Shown: positions 9,441 through 17,930 of the stretch, one piece after another
Layout of the letters: each line of letters opens with the position of its first letter
Numbering within the stretch: position 1 is the first letter of the stretch
Source of the DNA: Bacillota bacterium
GTDB lineage: Bacteria; Bacillota; DTU030
Length of the DNA stretch: 42,252 nt
Assembly (NCBI GenBank): GCA_012518435.1
Contig: JAAYSG010000015.1
Coordinates: forward strand, 1-42,252
Direction: 5' to 3'
Translations under genes and position numbers: made by a program
Notes under the pieces: model-generated
Database searches by the model: none
Told to the model about the DNA's origin: nothing
Seen by the model: the letters and a program-made list of their open reading frames with translations, nothing else

Positions 9441-10277
9441 GTGCGTGAAATAGTCCGACTAGCCTTTATACTGATGTTGCTCTGTGCCATTACCGGTGCA
9501 GCCCTGGCGGTAACCTATGCCAAAACCCGTCCCATTATCGAGGAGCACGAAGCCCAGGTTTTGCAGGAGAACCTGAAGGCCCTTCTACCCGCGGCTGAGC
9601 ATTTTGACCCGGTGGAGGGGGAGGATGGGGAGGAAGAAACCTATTATGTGGGTTACAAGGGGCAGGAGCAGGTTGGTGTCGTGGCCCTCTTTTCCCAGGG
9701 GGGTTATGGCGGAGATGTGAGGATGATGATGGGTGTTGATATGGGGGGTAAAATTACAGGTTTGCGGATTATGGAACACAGTGAAACCCCCGGCTTGGGA
9801 GCCAAGATTACGGAGGAATGGTTTATTTCCCAGTTTGAGGAGAAGAAGGTGACGGATCCCCTGACCATTGGCACCGATGTGGATGCCATCACCGGGGCCA
9901 CCATTTCTTCCCGGTCTGTGGCGGGAGGGCTGAAATTGATGGCCGGTGAGCTGGAGAAGAGATTTTTGGGTGGGGCCCAAGCCGGCTTAAATATCGGGCA
10001 GATCCCCGATGGATCCTATGAGGGTGTGGCCGAAGGGTTTGGGGGCAAGACCAGGGTGGAGGTTCGGGTGGAGGGTGGCCGTTTGGTGGGGGTGGATATT
10101 TTAGAACACCACGATACCCCCGGGGTTTCCGATGTTGCCCTGGAGATGGTCCCCCAGCGGATGGTGGAGGAGCAGGAAATTGAGGTTGATACCGTGGCCG
10201 GAGCCACCTTTACCAGCCGGGGAATCATCGATGCCGTTACCGATGCCTTCCAGGAATTTGCCCCGGCGGAGGACTAG
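9441..10277 (+). CDS. Membrane-anchored FMN-binding protein: RnfG-like domain plus a second FMN_bind-like domain
   Basis: N-terminal TM IVRLAFILMLLCAITGAALAVTYA; GLRIMEHSETPGLGAKI...DAITGATISSRSV; second GVDILEHHDTPGVSDVALEMVPQRMVEEQEIEVDTVAGATFTSRGIIDAVTDAF. GTG 9441 has upstream GGGGGAGA; track start 9396 also possible. Confidence 0.88.
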   Translation: MREIVRLAFILMLLCAITGAALAVTYAKTRPIIEEHEAQVLQENLKALLPAAEHFDPVEGEDGEEETYYVGYKGQEQVGVVALFSQGGYGGDVRMMMGVDMGGKITGLRIMEHSETPGLGAKITEEWFISQFEEKKVTDPLTIGTDVDAITGATISSRSVAGGLKLMAGELEKRFLGGAQAGLNIGQIPDGSYEGVAEGFGGKTRVEVRVEGGRLVGVDILEHHDTPGVSDVALEMVPQRMVEEQEIEVDTVAGATFTSRGIIDAVTDAFQEFAPAED

Positions 10278-10421
10278 GGGAGGCCCCCATTTCCTCCGGA
10301 AACAATGTTAGGATCCCGTAGGGGGTGGCCCCTGTGCCGCCCCGCCGGGCTTTTGCATACCTAAAGGGATTAATGGGATGATGGCATCCCCCCAAATAGG
10401 ATAAAATAATGGAGGTATGCC

Positions 10422-11174
10422 GTGTTATCTAGAAATGAGACAAGGATAGGTCTAGACCCTGGGGAAGACCTGGAGGATTTGCAGCGCTGTGGTCTGAAAA
10501 TAATCCAGGCCAGGGATACCTTTCGCTTTGGCATAGACTCCGTACTACTGGCCCACTTTGCCCCCCTGCGCAAGGGGGACCGGGTTTTGGATCTGGGTAC
10601 AGGTAACGGAGTCCTTCCCCTTCTACTGGCCGGGATTGGGGAACCCGGTGCCATCCATGGTTTGGAAATACAGCCCCGGCTGGTGGACATGGCCCAGCGC
10701 AGTGTGGCCCTAAATGGTTTGGAAGACTTGATCACCATCATGGAAGGTGATCTTTGTTTTCCCCCGCCCCAACTGATAGCCGGGGGATACGACCTGGTCA
10801 TCAGCAACCCCCCCTACCTTCCGGCCGGGGGGAAGGTCAACTCCCGGGAGGAACTGGCCATTGCTCGCCATGAAATCCTGTGCACCCTAACTGATGTTCT
10901 CCGGACCGGGGCCCAAATGCTGCGGAACCGGGGGCGGATGGCCCTTATCCACCGGCCCGGGCGCCTCATTGATCTTTTGACCACCATGCGGGCTGAGGGC
11001 TTGGAACCCAAGACCCTCCGCTTTGTTCATCCCACCCCAAGGCGAAAGCCCACCATGGTTATGGTGGTGGGAGTCAAGGGGGCCCGCCCCCATGTGGATG
11101 TCTTGCCCCCATTGGCCATCTACCAGGAGGGGGGCGGCTACAGTAAGGAGGTCTTGAGTTTTTACCAGGGATAG
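10422..11174 (+). CDS. tRNA1(Val)-type (adenine-N6) methyltransferase family (YabB/TrmN6-like)
   Basis: FRFGIDSVLLAHFAPLRKGDRVLDLGTGNGVLPLLLA...GLEIQPRLVDMAQRSV...DLVISNPPYLPAG (NPPY motif). GTG start. Confidence 0.93.
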   Translation: MLSRNETRIGLDPGEDLEDLQRCGLKIIQARDTFRFGIDSVLLAHFAPLRKGDRVLDLGTGNGVLPLLLAGIGEPGAIHGLEIQPRLVDMAQRSVALNGLEDLITIMEGDLCFPPPQLIAGGYDLVISNPPYLPAGGKVNSREELAIARHEILCTLTDVLRTGAQMLRNRGRMALIHRPGRLIDLLTTMRAEGLEPKTLRFVHPTPRRKPTMVMVVGVKGARPHVDVLPPLAIYQEGGGYSKEVLSFYQG

Positions 11175-11236
11175 GAAATGGGCAATACTGCCGGGCCTTC
11201 TTTGCCAAGGACCGGGAGCTTGGGAGGACTAGACTT

Positions 11237-12091
11237 ATGCCAGCGGCTGTCGGCTCTGGGAGATTATACCTTTGTGCCACCCCCATCGGCAACTTGGAGG
11301 ATATCACCCTCCGGGTTTTAAGGATTTTGGGGCAGGTGAATGTCATTGCCGCCGAGGATACCCGGCGGACAAGAAAACTTCTCCGGCACTATGATATTAA
11401 AACACCCTTGGTCAGTTACCATGAACATAATCGCCGAGCCCGGGGGGAAGAATTGCTTGGGCGTTTGGCGGTGGGGGAAGATATTGCCCTGGTATCCGAT
11501 GCCGGAATGCCGGCCATTGCCGATCCGGGGACAGAGCTGGTCCAGGGCGCCATTGCCAGTGGGATTCCCGTGGAGGTTTTGCCGGGTCCCACGGCCCTGA
11601 TCACCGCCTTGGCCCTATCGGGCCTGCCCGCCGATAGCTTTGTTTTTGCCGGCTTTCCCCCCCGCCGGGGCCGGGAAAGGGTAGAATATTTTTCCTCCCT
11701 GGCCCGGGAGAGGCGCACCATTGTCCTTTATGAATCTCCCCACCGGCTGTTGGCAACCCTGACTGATCTGGCTAAAGGTTTTGGGGAGCGTTGGTTGGTG
11801 GTTGCCCGGGAGTTGACCAAACGCTATGAAGAGGTGCGGCGCGGCCCCATCAGCCAACATATTTCCCATTTTCAGCGGGGGGTGCCCCGGGGAGAATTTT
11901 GTTTAATTTTGGCGGGGGCCCCCGCCCCGGAAGGAGAAATTACACCCGCCCAGGTGGAGGGGGCCCTAAATTTGGTTGCCGACCTGGTTGGGCTGGGGGT
12001 AGTAAAGAAGGAGGCCATTAAGTTGGCAGCCCGGGAAAGGGGCCTACCCCGGCGCTACCTTTACCAGGCGGCACTAAAGGTGGATAAATAG
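11237..12091 (+). CDS. rsmI: 16S rRNA (cytidine1402-2'-O)-methyltransferase
   Basis: GRLYLCATPIGNLEDITLRVLRILGQVNVIAAEDTRRTRKLLRHYDIKTPLVSYHEHN...LVSDAGMPAIADPG. Confidence 0.97.
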   Translation: MPAAVGSGRLYLCATPIGNLEDITLRVLRILGQVNVIAAEDTRRTRKLLRHYDIKTPLVSYHEHNRRARGEELLGRLAVGEDIALVSDAGMPAIADPGTELVQGAIASGIPVEVLPGPTALITALALSGLPADSFVFAGFPPRRGRERVEYFSSLARERRTIVLYESPHRLLATLTDLAKGFGERWLVVARELTKRYEEVRRGPISQHISHFQRGVPRGEFCLILAGAPAPEGEITPAQVEGALNLVADLVGLGVVKKEAIKLAARERGLPRRYLYQAALKVDK

Positions 12092-12097
12092 AAAAAG

Positions 12098-12121
12098 ACA
12101 CCCACTTGAAAGTGGGTGTTT
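12098..12121. terminator. Bidirectional terminator between convergent rsmI (+) and abrB (-)
   Basis: ACACCCACTT-GA-AAGTGGGTGT flanked by AAAAAG on the left (CTTTTTC on the minus strand) and T-rich sequence on the right. Confidence 0.75.
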
Positions 12122-12137
12122 AGGTGTTTTATCTTGT

Positions 12138-12389
12138 TTAGCCCGCTTGCTCCCGCATATCCTTGAGGCAGTTCTGACAGATGTTTTTGCCCCGGAAGCT
12201 CACAACTCCCTCGGCATTGCCACAGAATACACAGGCAGGCTCGTACTTTTTGAGGACGATCTTGTCGGCATCCACATAGATTTCCAGGGCATCCTTTTCA
12301 GCAATGGACAAATTCCGCCGCAATTCGATGGGGATAACCACGCGGCCAAGTTCATCAACCTTACGCACTATACCCGTTGATTTGAGCAT
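12138..12389 (-). CDS. abrB: AbrB-family transition-state regulator with C-terminal CxxC...CxxC segment
   Basis: MLKSTGIVRKVDELGRVVIPIELRRNLSIAEKDALEIYVDADKIVLKKYEPACVFCGNAEGVVSFRGKNICQNCLKDM; ATG at 12389 (track ORF extends too far upstream). Confidence 0.96.
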   Translation of the reverse strand: MLKSTGIVRKVDELGRVVIPIELRRNLSIAEKDALEIYVDADKIVLKKYEPACVFCGNAEGVVSFRGKNICQNCLKDMREQAG

Positions 12390-12432
12390 TGTTCTCCTCC
12401 CCCCACGTTTATTCGACAATATTTTCAAGTAA

Positions 12433-12461
12433 AGTGTACCAAAATTACCAAAATAAGTCAA
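12433..12461 (-). promoter_or_regulatory. abrB promoter containing tandem TGGTA motifs
   Basis: Minus strand TTGACT - 17 nt (TATTTTGGTAATTTTGG) - TACACT. Confidence 0.7.
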
Positions 12462-12663
12462 GGACTTTTATCCTATTTCTGGCCCCCATGGGGATTTTGA
12501 GCCCACATTATAGCGAAACTTATCTGAAAATACCCACTGGTAAAAGGAGGATTCACCTCCGCTCCAGCGAATAGAATTTATACCGTGGGGATGATTAGCC
12601 CGCCATATGCCGGGGTGTTTGCCCGGAGGGATTTGCCTCCTAAAATACTGCCAAAAGGGTGTA

Positions 12664-13419
12664 ATGCCAATGGGCAAGGGGGATGCTCTTACAAGAATAC
12701 TGGAGATAGCCTTAAATCTGTGTGAGACCTTTTATGCCAGGGCCACGCGGGAGGTTAGCCTGCGCGAGGCTGTGGAAGAAGAGCTTGCCCATCTTAGGGC
12801 AGAGTACGAAAGGCTTTTGCAGGAGAACGAGATAATACTAAGTAAAATTGATAGCTTGAATAGGGAATTGGATGATAGGGTCCTGGAGAGGACAAGTCAA
12901 TTGGAAAGCGCCGTGGTCAAGTTGCGGGAAATAGCCATTCGGGATTGTATGACGGGTTTATACAATCGCCGCCAGGTCTTGAAATTGGGTAGGGAAGTAT
13001 TTCTAAAGTGTGCAGCGGAAAACCGAGATCTATCTGTTATCATGCTGGATGTGGATAATTTCAAAAGGGTTAATGACACCTATGGCCATGTGGTGGGGGA
13101 CAAGGTCCTTAAGATCTTGGGGAAGAGGTTGTCCGGCGCCATCAAGGAAACGGATCTGGTGGGGCGCTATGGTGGGGAAGAATTTATTGTTTTTTTGCAA
13201 TGTGGCCGGGAAAAATCCGTAGAAATTGCCCAGAGGATCAAAAGGAGTGTGGCTGCCAATATGTTTGTGATTGGGGCTGGCATCTCCATACCCATTACCG
13301 TCAGCTTGGGCGTGGCGGAAAGAAAGCCCCGGGATAGCCTGGATGGGCTTATAACCAGGGCTGACAACCAGATGTATAGGGCTAAAAAGTTGGGAGGCAA
13401 CGAACTGGCAGTGGGTTAA
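12664..13419 (+). CDS. GGDEF-domain protein (putative diguanylate cyclase) with N-terminal coiled coil
   Basis: IRDCMTGLYNRRQVLKLG...VIMLDVDNFKRVNDTYGHVVGDKVLKIL...VGRYGGEEFIVFLQ; ATG 12664 with AAAAGGGTG upstream. Confidence 0.93.
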   Translation: MPMGKGDALTRILEIALNLCETFYARATREVSLREAVEEELAHLRAEYERLLQENEIILSKIDSLNRELDDRVLERTSQLESAVVKLREIAIRDCMTGLYNRRQVLKLGREVFLKCAAENRDLSVIMLDVDNFKRVNDTYGHVVGDKVLKILGKRLSGAIKETDLVGRYGGEEFIVFLQCGREKSVEIAQRIKRSVAANMFVIGAGISIPITVSLGVAERKPRDSLDGLITRADNQMYRAKKLGGNELAVG

Positions 13420-13454
13420 AGGGCGCCGGCCCTTGGGCCGCAGGGCAAATTTCC

Positions 13455-13483
13455 TTGACATCCCCCCCCTCTTTTAGTATATT
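13455..13483 (+). promoter_or_regulatory. Sigma-A-like promoter for the metG T-box unit
   Basis: TTGACA (13455-13460) - 17 nt - TATATT (13478-13483). Confidence 0.75.
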
Positions 13484-13494
13484 TATTATAAATT

Positions 13495-13834
13495 GTCCCT
13501 CATAGGAAAAAAGGTGATGATGGGGGCGAGTAGCTAGGGGTGCAGGCCTTAGAGAGCCGGGGAGGGTGCAAGCCGGTGCCTGTTTACCTAGTGAAGATGG
13601 CCCCTGAACTGCAGGTGGAACGGGTCGCCAAGGGCGACTCCAGTACGCTGGGCCGGGTTCCCCCCAATGGGGGAAGGGCAACCGTTATCTTGCCGGGGTA
13701 TCGGGCATACTGCTGCCCCGTACCTGGGGAGGCCACAGCCGCAAGGCTGGGGTAAAAAAGGGTGGTACCGCGTGGATGAGTTCCCTCGCCCCTTGGGAGT
13801 ATTTTCCTGGGGAGGAGGGGATTTTTGTTTTTAA
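13495..13834 (+). ncRNA. T-box leader, specifier ATG (Met), upstream of metG
   Basis: T-box AAGGGTGGTACCGCG (~13759-13772); stem I elements AGTA and AGAGAGCCGG; candidate specifier GAAG-ATG-GCCCCTGAA at 13597-13599; terminator CCCTCGCCCC...GGGGAGGAGGGGATTTTTG. Confidence 0.93.
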
Positions 13835-13917
13835 TAGAAGGGGGGAAGTGGACCCCGGGCCAGCAAAATAAGCCAGACAGGGGAGCTGCCTCCCCGTTTA
13901 GAAAAGGAGTTGAAAAG

Positions 13918-15840
13918 ATGGGAAAACCGACATATTATTTGACAACCCCAATTTATTATCCCAGTGACAATCTCCATATTGGCCATGCCTACACAACGGT
14001 GGCGGCCGATGCCATGGCCCGCTACAAGCGGCAGAGGGGTTACGATGTCATGTTCCTGACCGGATCCGATGAACACGGGCAAAAAATCCAACGGGTGGCG
14101 GCGGAAAAGGGGGTCAGCCCCCAGGAGTATGTGGATGAAATTGTGGCCAGCTTTAAGAGTCTTTGGCAAACCCTCCACATCACCAATGATGACTTTCTTA
14201 GGACTACGGAGGAAAGGCACATTAAGGGTGTAAAGAAAATATTTCAGGAACTCTATGACCGGGGGGACATCTACAAGTCTGAATATGAAGGCTGGTACTG
14301 TGTTCCCTGTGAAACCTTTTGGACCGACAGGCAGGTGGGGGAGGATAAGGCCTGTTTAGACTGCGGCCGGCCCGTGGAATTGGTGAAGGAGGAGAGCTAT
14401 TTTTTCCGGATGTCCAAATACACCGACCGCTGGCTGAAGTTTGTGGCGGATAACCCCGACTTTATTCAGCCGGCCTCCCGCCGCAATGAAATGATCAGCT
14501 TTGTTAAAAGCGGCCTGGAGGACCTCTGTGTCTCCCGCACCACCTTTGACTGGGGAATAAAGGTTCCCATGGATCCCAAGCATGTCATTTATGTCTGGGT
14601 CGATGCCCTGTCCAACTATATCACAGCCTTGGGTTATGGTTCGGAGGATGAGGAAAAGTATCGGCATTACTGGCCGGCTGATCTTCACCTAATGGGTAAG
14701 GAGATCGTCCGTTTTCATACCATCATCTGGCCCATGATGCTCATGGCCTTGGAGATACCCTTGCCGAAAAAGGTCTTTGGCCATGGCTGGCTCATCTTGG
14801 AAAGTGGCAAGATGTCCAAATCCTTGGGCAATGTGGTGGATCCCTTGGTGTTGGTGGATAAGTACGGGGTGGATGCTATCCGCTATTACCTCCTGCGGGA
14901 GATTGCCTTTGGGGCCGATGGCCACTATTCGGAGGAGGCCCTTGTGCGGAGGATTAATGCTGATTTGGCCAATGATTTGGGCAACCTGCTCCACCGTACC
15001 CTAACCATGATTGAAAAGTACTTTGCCGGGGTGATACCAGAACCCGCTGCCCCCGGAGACCATGACCAGGAGCTAATGGGGGTTGCCCGGGATGTGGCCC
15101 AGGAAGTAGTGGAGTCCATGGAGAAGTTGGAGATATCCACTGCCTTGGCGGCCATTTGGAAGCTGGTGGGGCGGGCCAACAAGTATATAGACGAAACGAC
15201 ACCCTGGATTTTAGCCCGGGAGGAGGCGGATCGCCCCCGGTTACGGACTGTTCTCTCTAATTTGGCCGAGGCCCTGCGGATAATAGGCCTTCTTCTGGTA
15301 CCCTATCTCCCCACTGCCCCGGAAAAGATTTGGCAGCAGTTGGGCCTAGAGGGGGATGTTCGGGCCGTCCCCTACCGGGAGGCGGAGACCTGGGGTCTCT
15401 TGGCGGCTGGTATTAGGGTCCGGCGGGGGGAACCCATCTTCCCCCGTATTGATATGAAGGAGGCACTGCAAGGGGGGGAGAAAAAAGTGACGGAGAAGAC
15501 CCCTGGGGTGGGGGAGAAAATTACCATTGAAGAGTTTGGCCGCTTGGATCTGCGGGTGGCCCAGGTTCTTGCGGCGGAGAGGGTGGAGAAATCCAAAAAG
15601 CTCCTAAAATTCCAAGTAGACCTGGGCACGGAGAAAAGACAGGTGGTAGCCGGTATTGCCCAGTGGGAGAATCCCCAGGACCTAATAGGAAAGAAGTTGG
15701 TTGTGGTGGCCAATCTGGAGCCGGCAAAGTTAATGGGAATAGTATCCGATGGTATGATCTTGGCCGCCAGTGATGATGAGGGCAACTTGTCCCTTTTGAC
15801 AGTTGACAAGGATATTGCCAATGGGGCCAAAATTACTTGA
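13918..15840 (+). CDS. metG: Methionyl-tRNA synthetase
   Basis: PTYYLTTPIYYPSDNLHIGHAYTTVAADAMARYKR, zinc Cys pairs (CVPC...CLDC), KMSKS (SGKMSKSLGN), C-terminal tRNA-binding domain (IEEFGRLDLRVAQVLAAERVEKSKKLLKFQVDLG). Confidence 0.97.
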   Translation: MGKPTYYLTTPIYYPSDNLHIGHAYTTVAADAMARYKRQRGYDVMFLTGSDEHGQKIQRVAAEKGVSPQEYVDEIVASFKSLWQTLHITNDDFLRTTEERHIKGVKKIFQELYDRGDIYKSEYEGWYCVPCETFWTDRQVGEDKACLDCGRPVELVKEESYFFRMSKYTDRWLKFVADNPDFIQPASRRNEMISFVKSGLEDLCVSRTTFDWGIKVPMDPKHVIYVWVDALSNYITALGYGSEDEEKYRHYWPADLHLMGKEIVRFHTIIWPMMLMALEIPLPKKVFGHGWLILESGKMSKSLGNVVDPLVLVDKYGVDAIRYYLLREIAFGADGHYSEEALVRRINADLANDLGNLLHRTLTMIEKYFAGVIPEPAAPGDHDQELMGVARDVAQEVVESMEKLEISTALAAIWKLVGRANKYIDETTPWILAREEADRPRLRTVLSNLAEALRIIGLLLVPYLPTAPEKIWQQLGLEGDVRAVPYREAETWGLLAAGIRVRRGEPIFPRIDMKEALQGGEKKVTEKTPGVGEKITIEEFGRLDLRVAQVLAAERVEKSKKLLKFQVDLGTEKRQVVAGIAQWENPQDLIGKKLVVVANLEPAKLMGIVSDGMILAASDDEGNLSLLTVDKDIANGAKIT

Positions 15841-15856
15841 GATGGGGGTTGATCCT

Positions 15857-16645
15857 ATGCTTATCGATAGCCACTGCCATATCCAGGACAGGGAGTTTGA
15901 TGCTGACCGGGAGGAGGTTTTGGCCCGGGCCAAGGAGGCGGGGGTTGACCATGTCCTGGCCGTTGGCAGTACCCTGTCCTCTTCCCGGCGGGCCCGGGAT
16001 CTGGCGCAAAAACAGGAGCAGGTCTTCGCCGCCGTGGGCATACACCCCCACAACAGCGCCCATGTGACCGGTGATACCTTTGCCGCCATTAGGGAACTGG
16101 CCGCGGCGGAGAGGGTGGTGGCCTTGGGGGAGATGGGCCTGGACTACTATCGGGACCTATCCCCCCGGAATATTCAGCAGCGGGTTTTTCGTTATCAAAT
16201 TAACTTGGCCAAGGAACTGGGGCTCCCCATCATAATTCACGATCGGGAGGCCCACGGGGATACGGTGGAAATCCTCCGGGAGGAAGGGGCCGGGGAAGTG
16301 GGGGGAGTGCTCCACTGCTTTTCTGGTAGCCTGGAAATGGCCCAGGAATGCATAGACATGGGCTTTTATATTTCCTTGGCCGGGCCCGTAACCTTTGCCA
16401 ACGCCCGGCGCCTGGCCCGGGTGGCGGCGGGACTGCCCTTAGAGCGCCTTTTGCTGGAAACGGATTCCCCCTATTTGACCCCAGTTCCCCACCGGGGAAA
16501 GCGCAATGAACCGGCCTATGTGACCCATGTGGCCGAGGCTGTGGCCCGCCTCAAGGGAATCCCGGTGGCGGAGGTTAAAAGGCAAACCAGGGCCAACACC
16601 ATTGCCCTCTTTGCTTTACCCCTCAGGGCCGAGGGGGATTCCTAG
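15857..16645 (+). CDS. tatD: TatD-family metal-dependent deoxyribonuclease
   Basis: LIDSHCHIQDREFDADREEVL...VGIHPHNSAHV...ALGEMGLDYYRDLSP...LPIIIHDREAH...LHCFSGS...LLETDSPYLTPVPHRGKRNEP. Confidence 0.96.
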   Translation: MLIDSHCHIQDREFDADREEVLARAKEAGVDHVLAVGSTLSSSRRARDLAQKQEQVFAAVGIHPHNSAHVTGDTFAAIRELAAAERVVALGEMGLDYYRDLSPRNIQQRVFRYQINLAKELGLPIIIHDREAHGDTVEILREEGAGEVGGVLHCFSGSLEMAQECIDMGFYISLAGPVTFANARRLARVAAGLPLERLLLETDSPYLTPVPHRGKRNEPAYVTHVAEAVARLKGIPVAEVKRQTRANTIALFALPLRAEGDS

Positions 16646-16754
16646 CCGGGCCCCGGTACCCGGCCCGCCGAGGCCCCTCCGTGTCCATCTGGGGCAGGGT
16701 GGTGTCCCCTGGGCATATACTGGACCAGGGGATTCTGAGCCCGCCTGTAAAAAT

Positions 16755-16825
16755 TCACCATTTATGGTTAGTTGACATGATTCTGGAAATAATATAGAAT
16801 GGCTGACATAGCTTTTAAATGGTGA
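16755..16825. repeat. 10-bp perfect inverted repeat bracketing a promoter
   Basis: TCACCATTTA (16755-16764) and TAAATGGTGA (16816-16825). Confidence 0.8.
16772..16800 (+). promoter_or_regulatory. Sigma-A-like promoter upstream of the 3D-domain gene
   Basis: TTGACA (16772-16777) - 17 nt - TAGAAT (16795-16800). Confidence 0.75.
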
Positions 16826-16850
16826 GTTTTCCCCGACAAAGGAGGGTTTC

Positions 16851-17876
16851 ATGATGGACGAAAAGCCCGCGCATCTTCAGCCGGGGGGAAAGACCCGCGG
16901 CCGGCGGTCGTGGGGAGGGTTGGTGGGGTTCTTGGCCCTAATGACCTTTTTCTCCCTTTTAGCTCTAGGGTATGGGTGGGCGTTTACGGAGGTAACCCTT
17001 AGTGTCGATGGCCGGGAGCAGGTGGTACGGACACTGCAGGGGGATGTGAGGGGCCTCTTGGCGGAAAAGGATGTTCAGGTCTTGGCCTGCGATATGGTGG
17101 AACCGCATTGGGATATGCCCCTTGAAGAGGGGATGAAGGTGGAGGTTAGGCGGGCGGTGCCCCTTACAATTAGGGTGGATGGGAAGACGGTGGATACTGT
17201 CAGTGGGCAAAAAAATGTCTTGGGAGCCGTGGAGGAAGCAGGTGTTGTCCTGGGGCCCCTGGACCGGTTGCGTCCCCAAGGACAGACTCCCCTGACAGCG
17301 GGAATTGAGATAGAAGTAATTAGGGTGGAGGAAAAGGTAATAAGTGCTGAGGTTGCCATACCCTTTCAGACCCGGCGTTTGAGTGATGATAGTATGCCCC
17401 AAGGGCAATCTAGGCTGGTGCAGGAGGGGCGGGAGGGTTTGGCCCGGCGGCTTGTGTGGTATTTGTATGAAAATGGGGAAAAGGTGGCGGAGGAAATTCT
17501 CACTGAGGATATAATAGAGGAGCCGACGGCCCGGGTTGTGGCAATGGGTACCATTAACACCAGCCGGGGTGGGCCGGATCTGCGTTACAAAAAAATGCTG
17601 AAGATGGAGGCCACGGCCTATGCCCCTGATTCCCGCAGTCTTGGGGTTACCAGCAAGTATACCGCCACGGGGGTTAAGGCGAGGAGGGGAATTGTGGCCG
17701 TTGATCCCCGGGTGATCCCCCTGGGAACAAGGCTGTATGTTTCTGGCTACGGGAAGGGCTTGGCGGCGGATACCGGTGGGGCCATCAAGGGTTATTGTGT
17801 TGACCTATGTTTTGATACCTATGAGGAGGCCGTGCGTTTTGGGCGGCGCCAGGTGGAGGTTTATATACTGGAGTAG
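16851..17876 (+). CDS. YabE-like protein: DUF348 repeats, G5-type region, C-terminal 3D domain
   Basis: N-terminal TM; EVTLSVDGREQVVRTLQGDVRGLLAEKDV and PLTIRVDGKTVDTVSGQKNVLGAVEEAGV repeats; 3D domain MEATAYAPDSRSLGVTSKYTATGVKARRGIVAVDPRVIPLGTRLYVSGYGKGLAADTGGAIKG. Confidence 0.93.
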   Translation: MMDEKPAHLQPGGKTRGRRSWGGLVGFLALMTFFSLLALGYGWAFTEVTLSVDGREQVVRTLQGDVRGLLAEKDVQVLACDMVEPHWDMPLEEGMKVEVRRAVPLTIRVDGKTVDTVSGQKNVLGAVEEAGVVLGPLDRLRPQGQTPLTAGIEIEVIRVEEKVISAEVAIPFQTRRLSDDSMPQGQSRLVQEGREGLARRLVWYLYENGEKVAEEILTEDIIEEPTARVVAMGTINTSRGGPDLRYKKMLKMEATAYAPDSRSLGVTSKYTATGVKARRGIVAVDPRVIPLGTRLYVSGYGKGLAADTGGAIKGYCVDLCFDTYEEAVRFGRRQVEVYILE

Positions 17877-17902
17877 GGGTGGGGGCCCCTGCTTCTTTTT
17901 TT
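17872..17902 (+). terminator. Rho-independent terminator overlapping the yabE-like stop codon
   Basis: AGTAGGGG-TGGGGG-CCCCTGCT followed by TCTTTTTTT. Confidence 0.75.
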
Positions 17903-17930
17903 CTGGGCTGGGAAGGGGTATAATGGATGG

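Noticed and set aside
13427-13440. CGGCCCTTGGGCCG palindrome after the GGDEF gene
   Set aside because: Short stem with a 2-nt loop and no U-tract; not enough to call a feature.
13540-13755. 71-aa ORF upstream of metG
   Set aside because: Lies entirely within the Met T-box leader RNA.
16646-16680. GC-rich CGGGCC...GGCCCG repeat after tatD as a terminator
   Set aside because: No following T-run and ambiguous pairing; not called.
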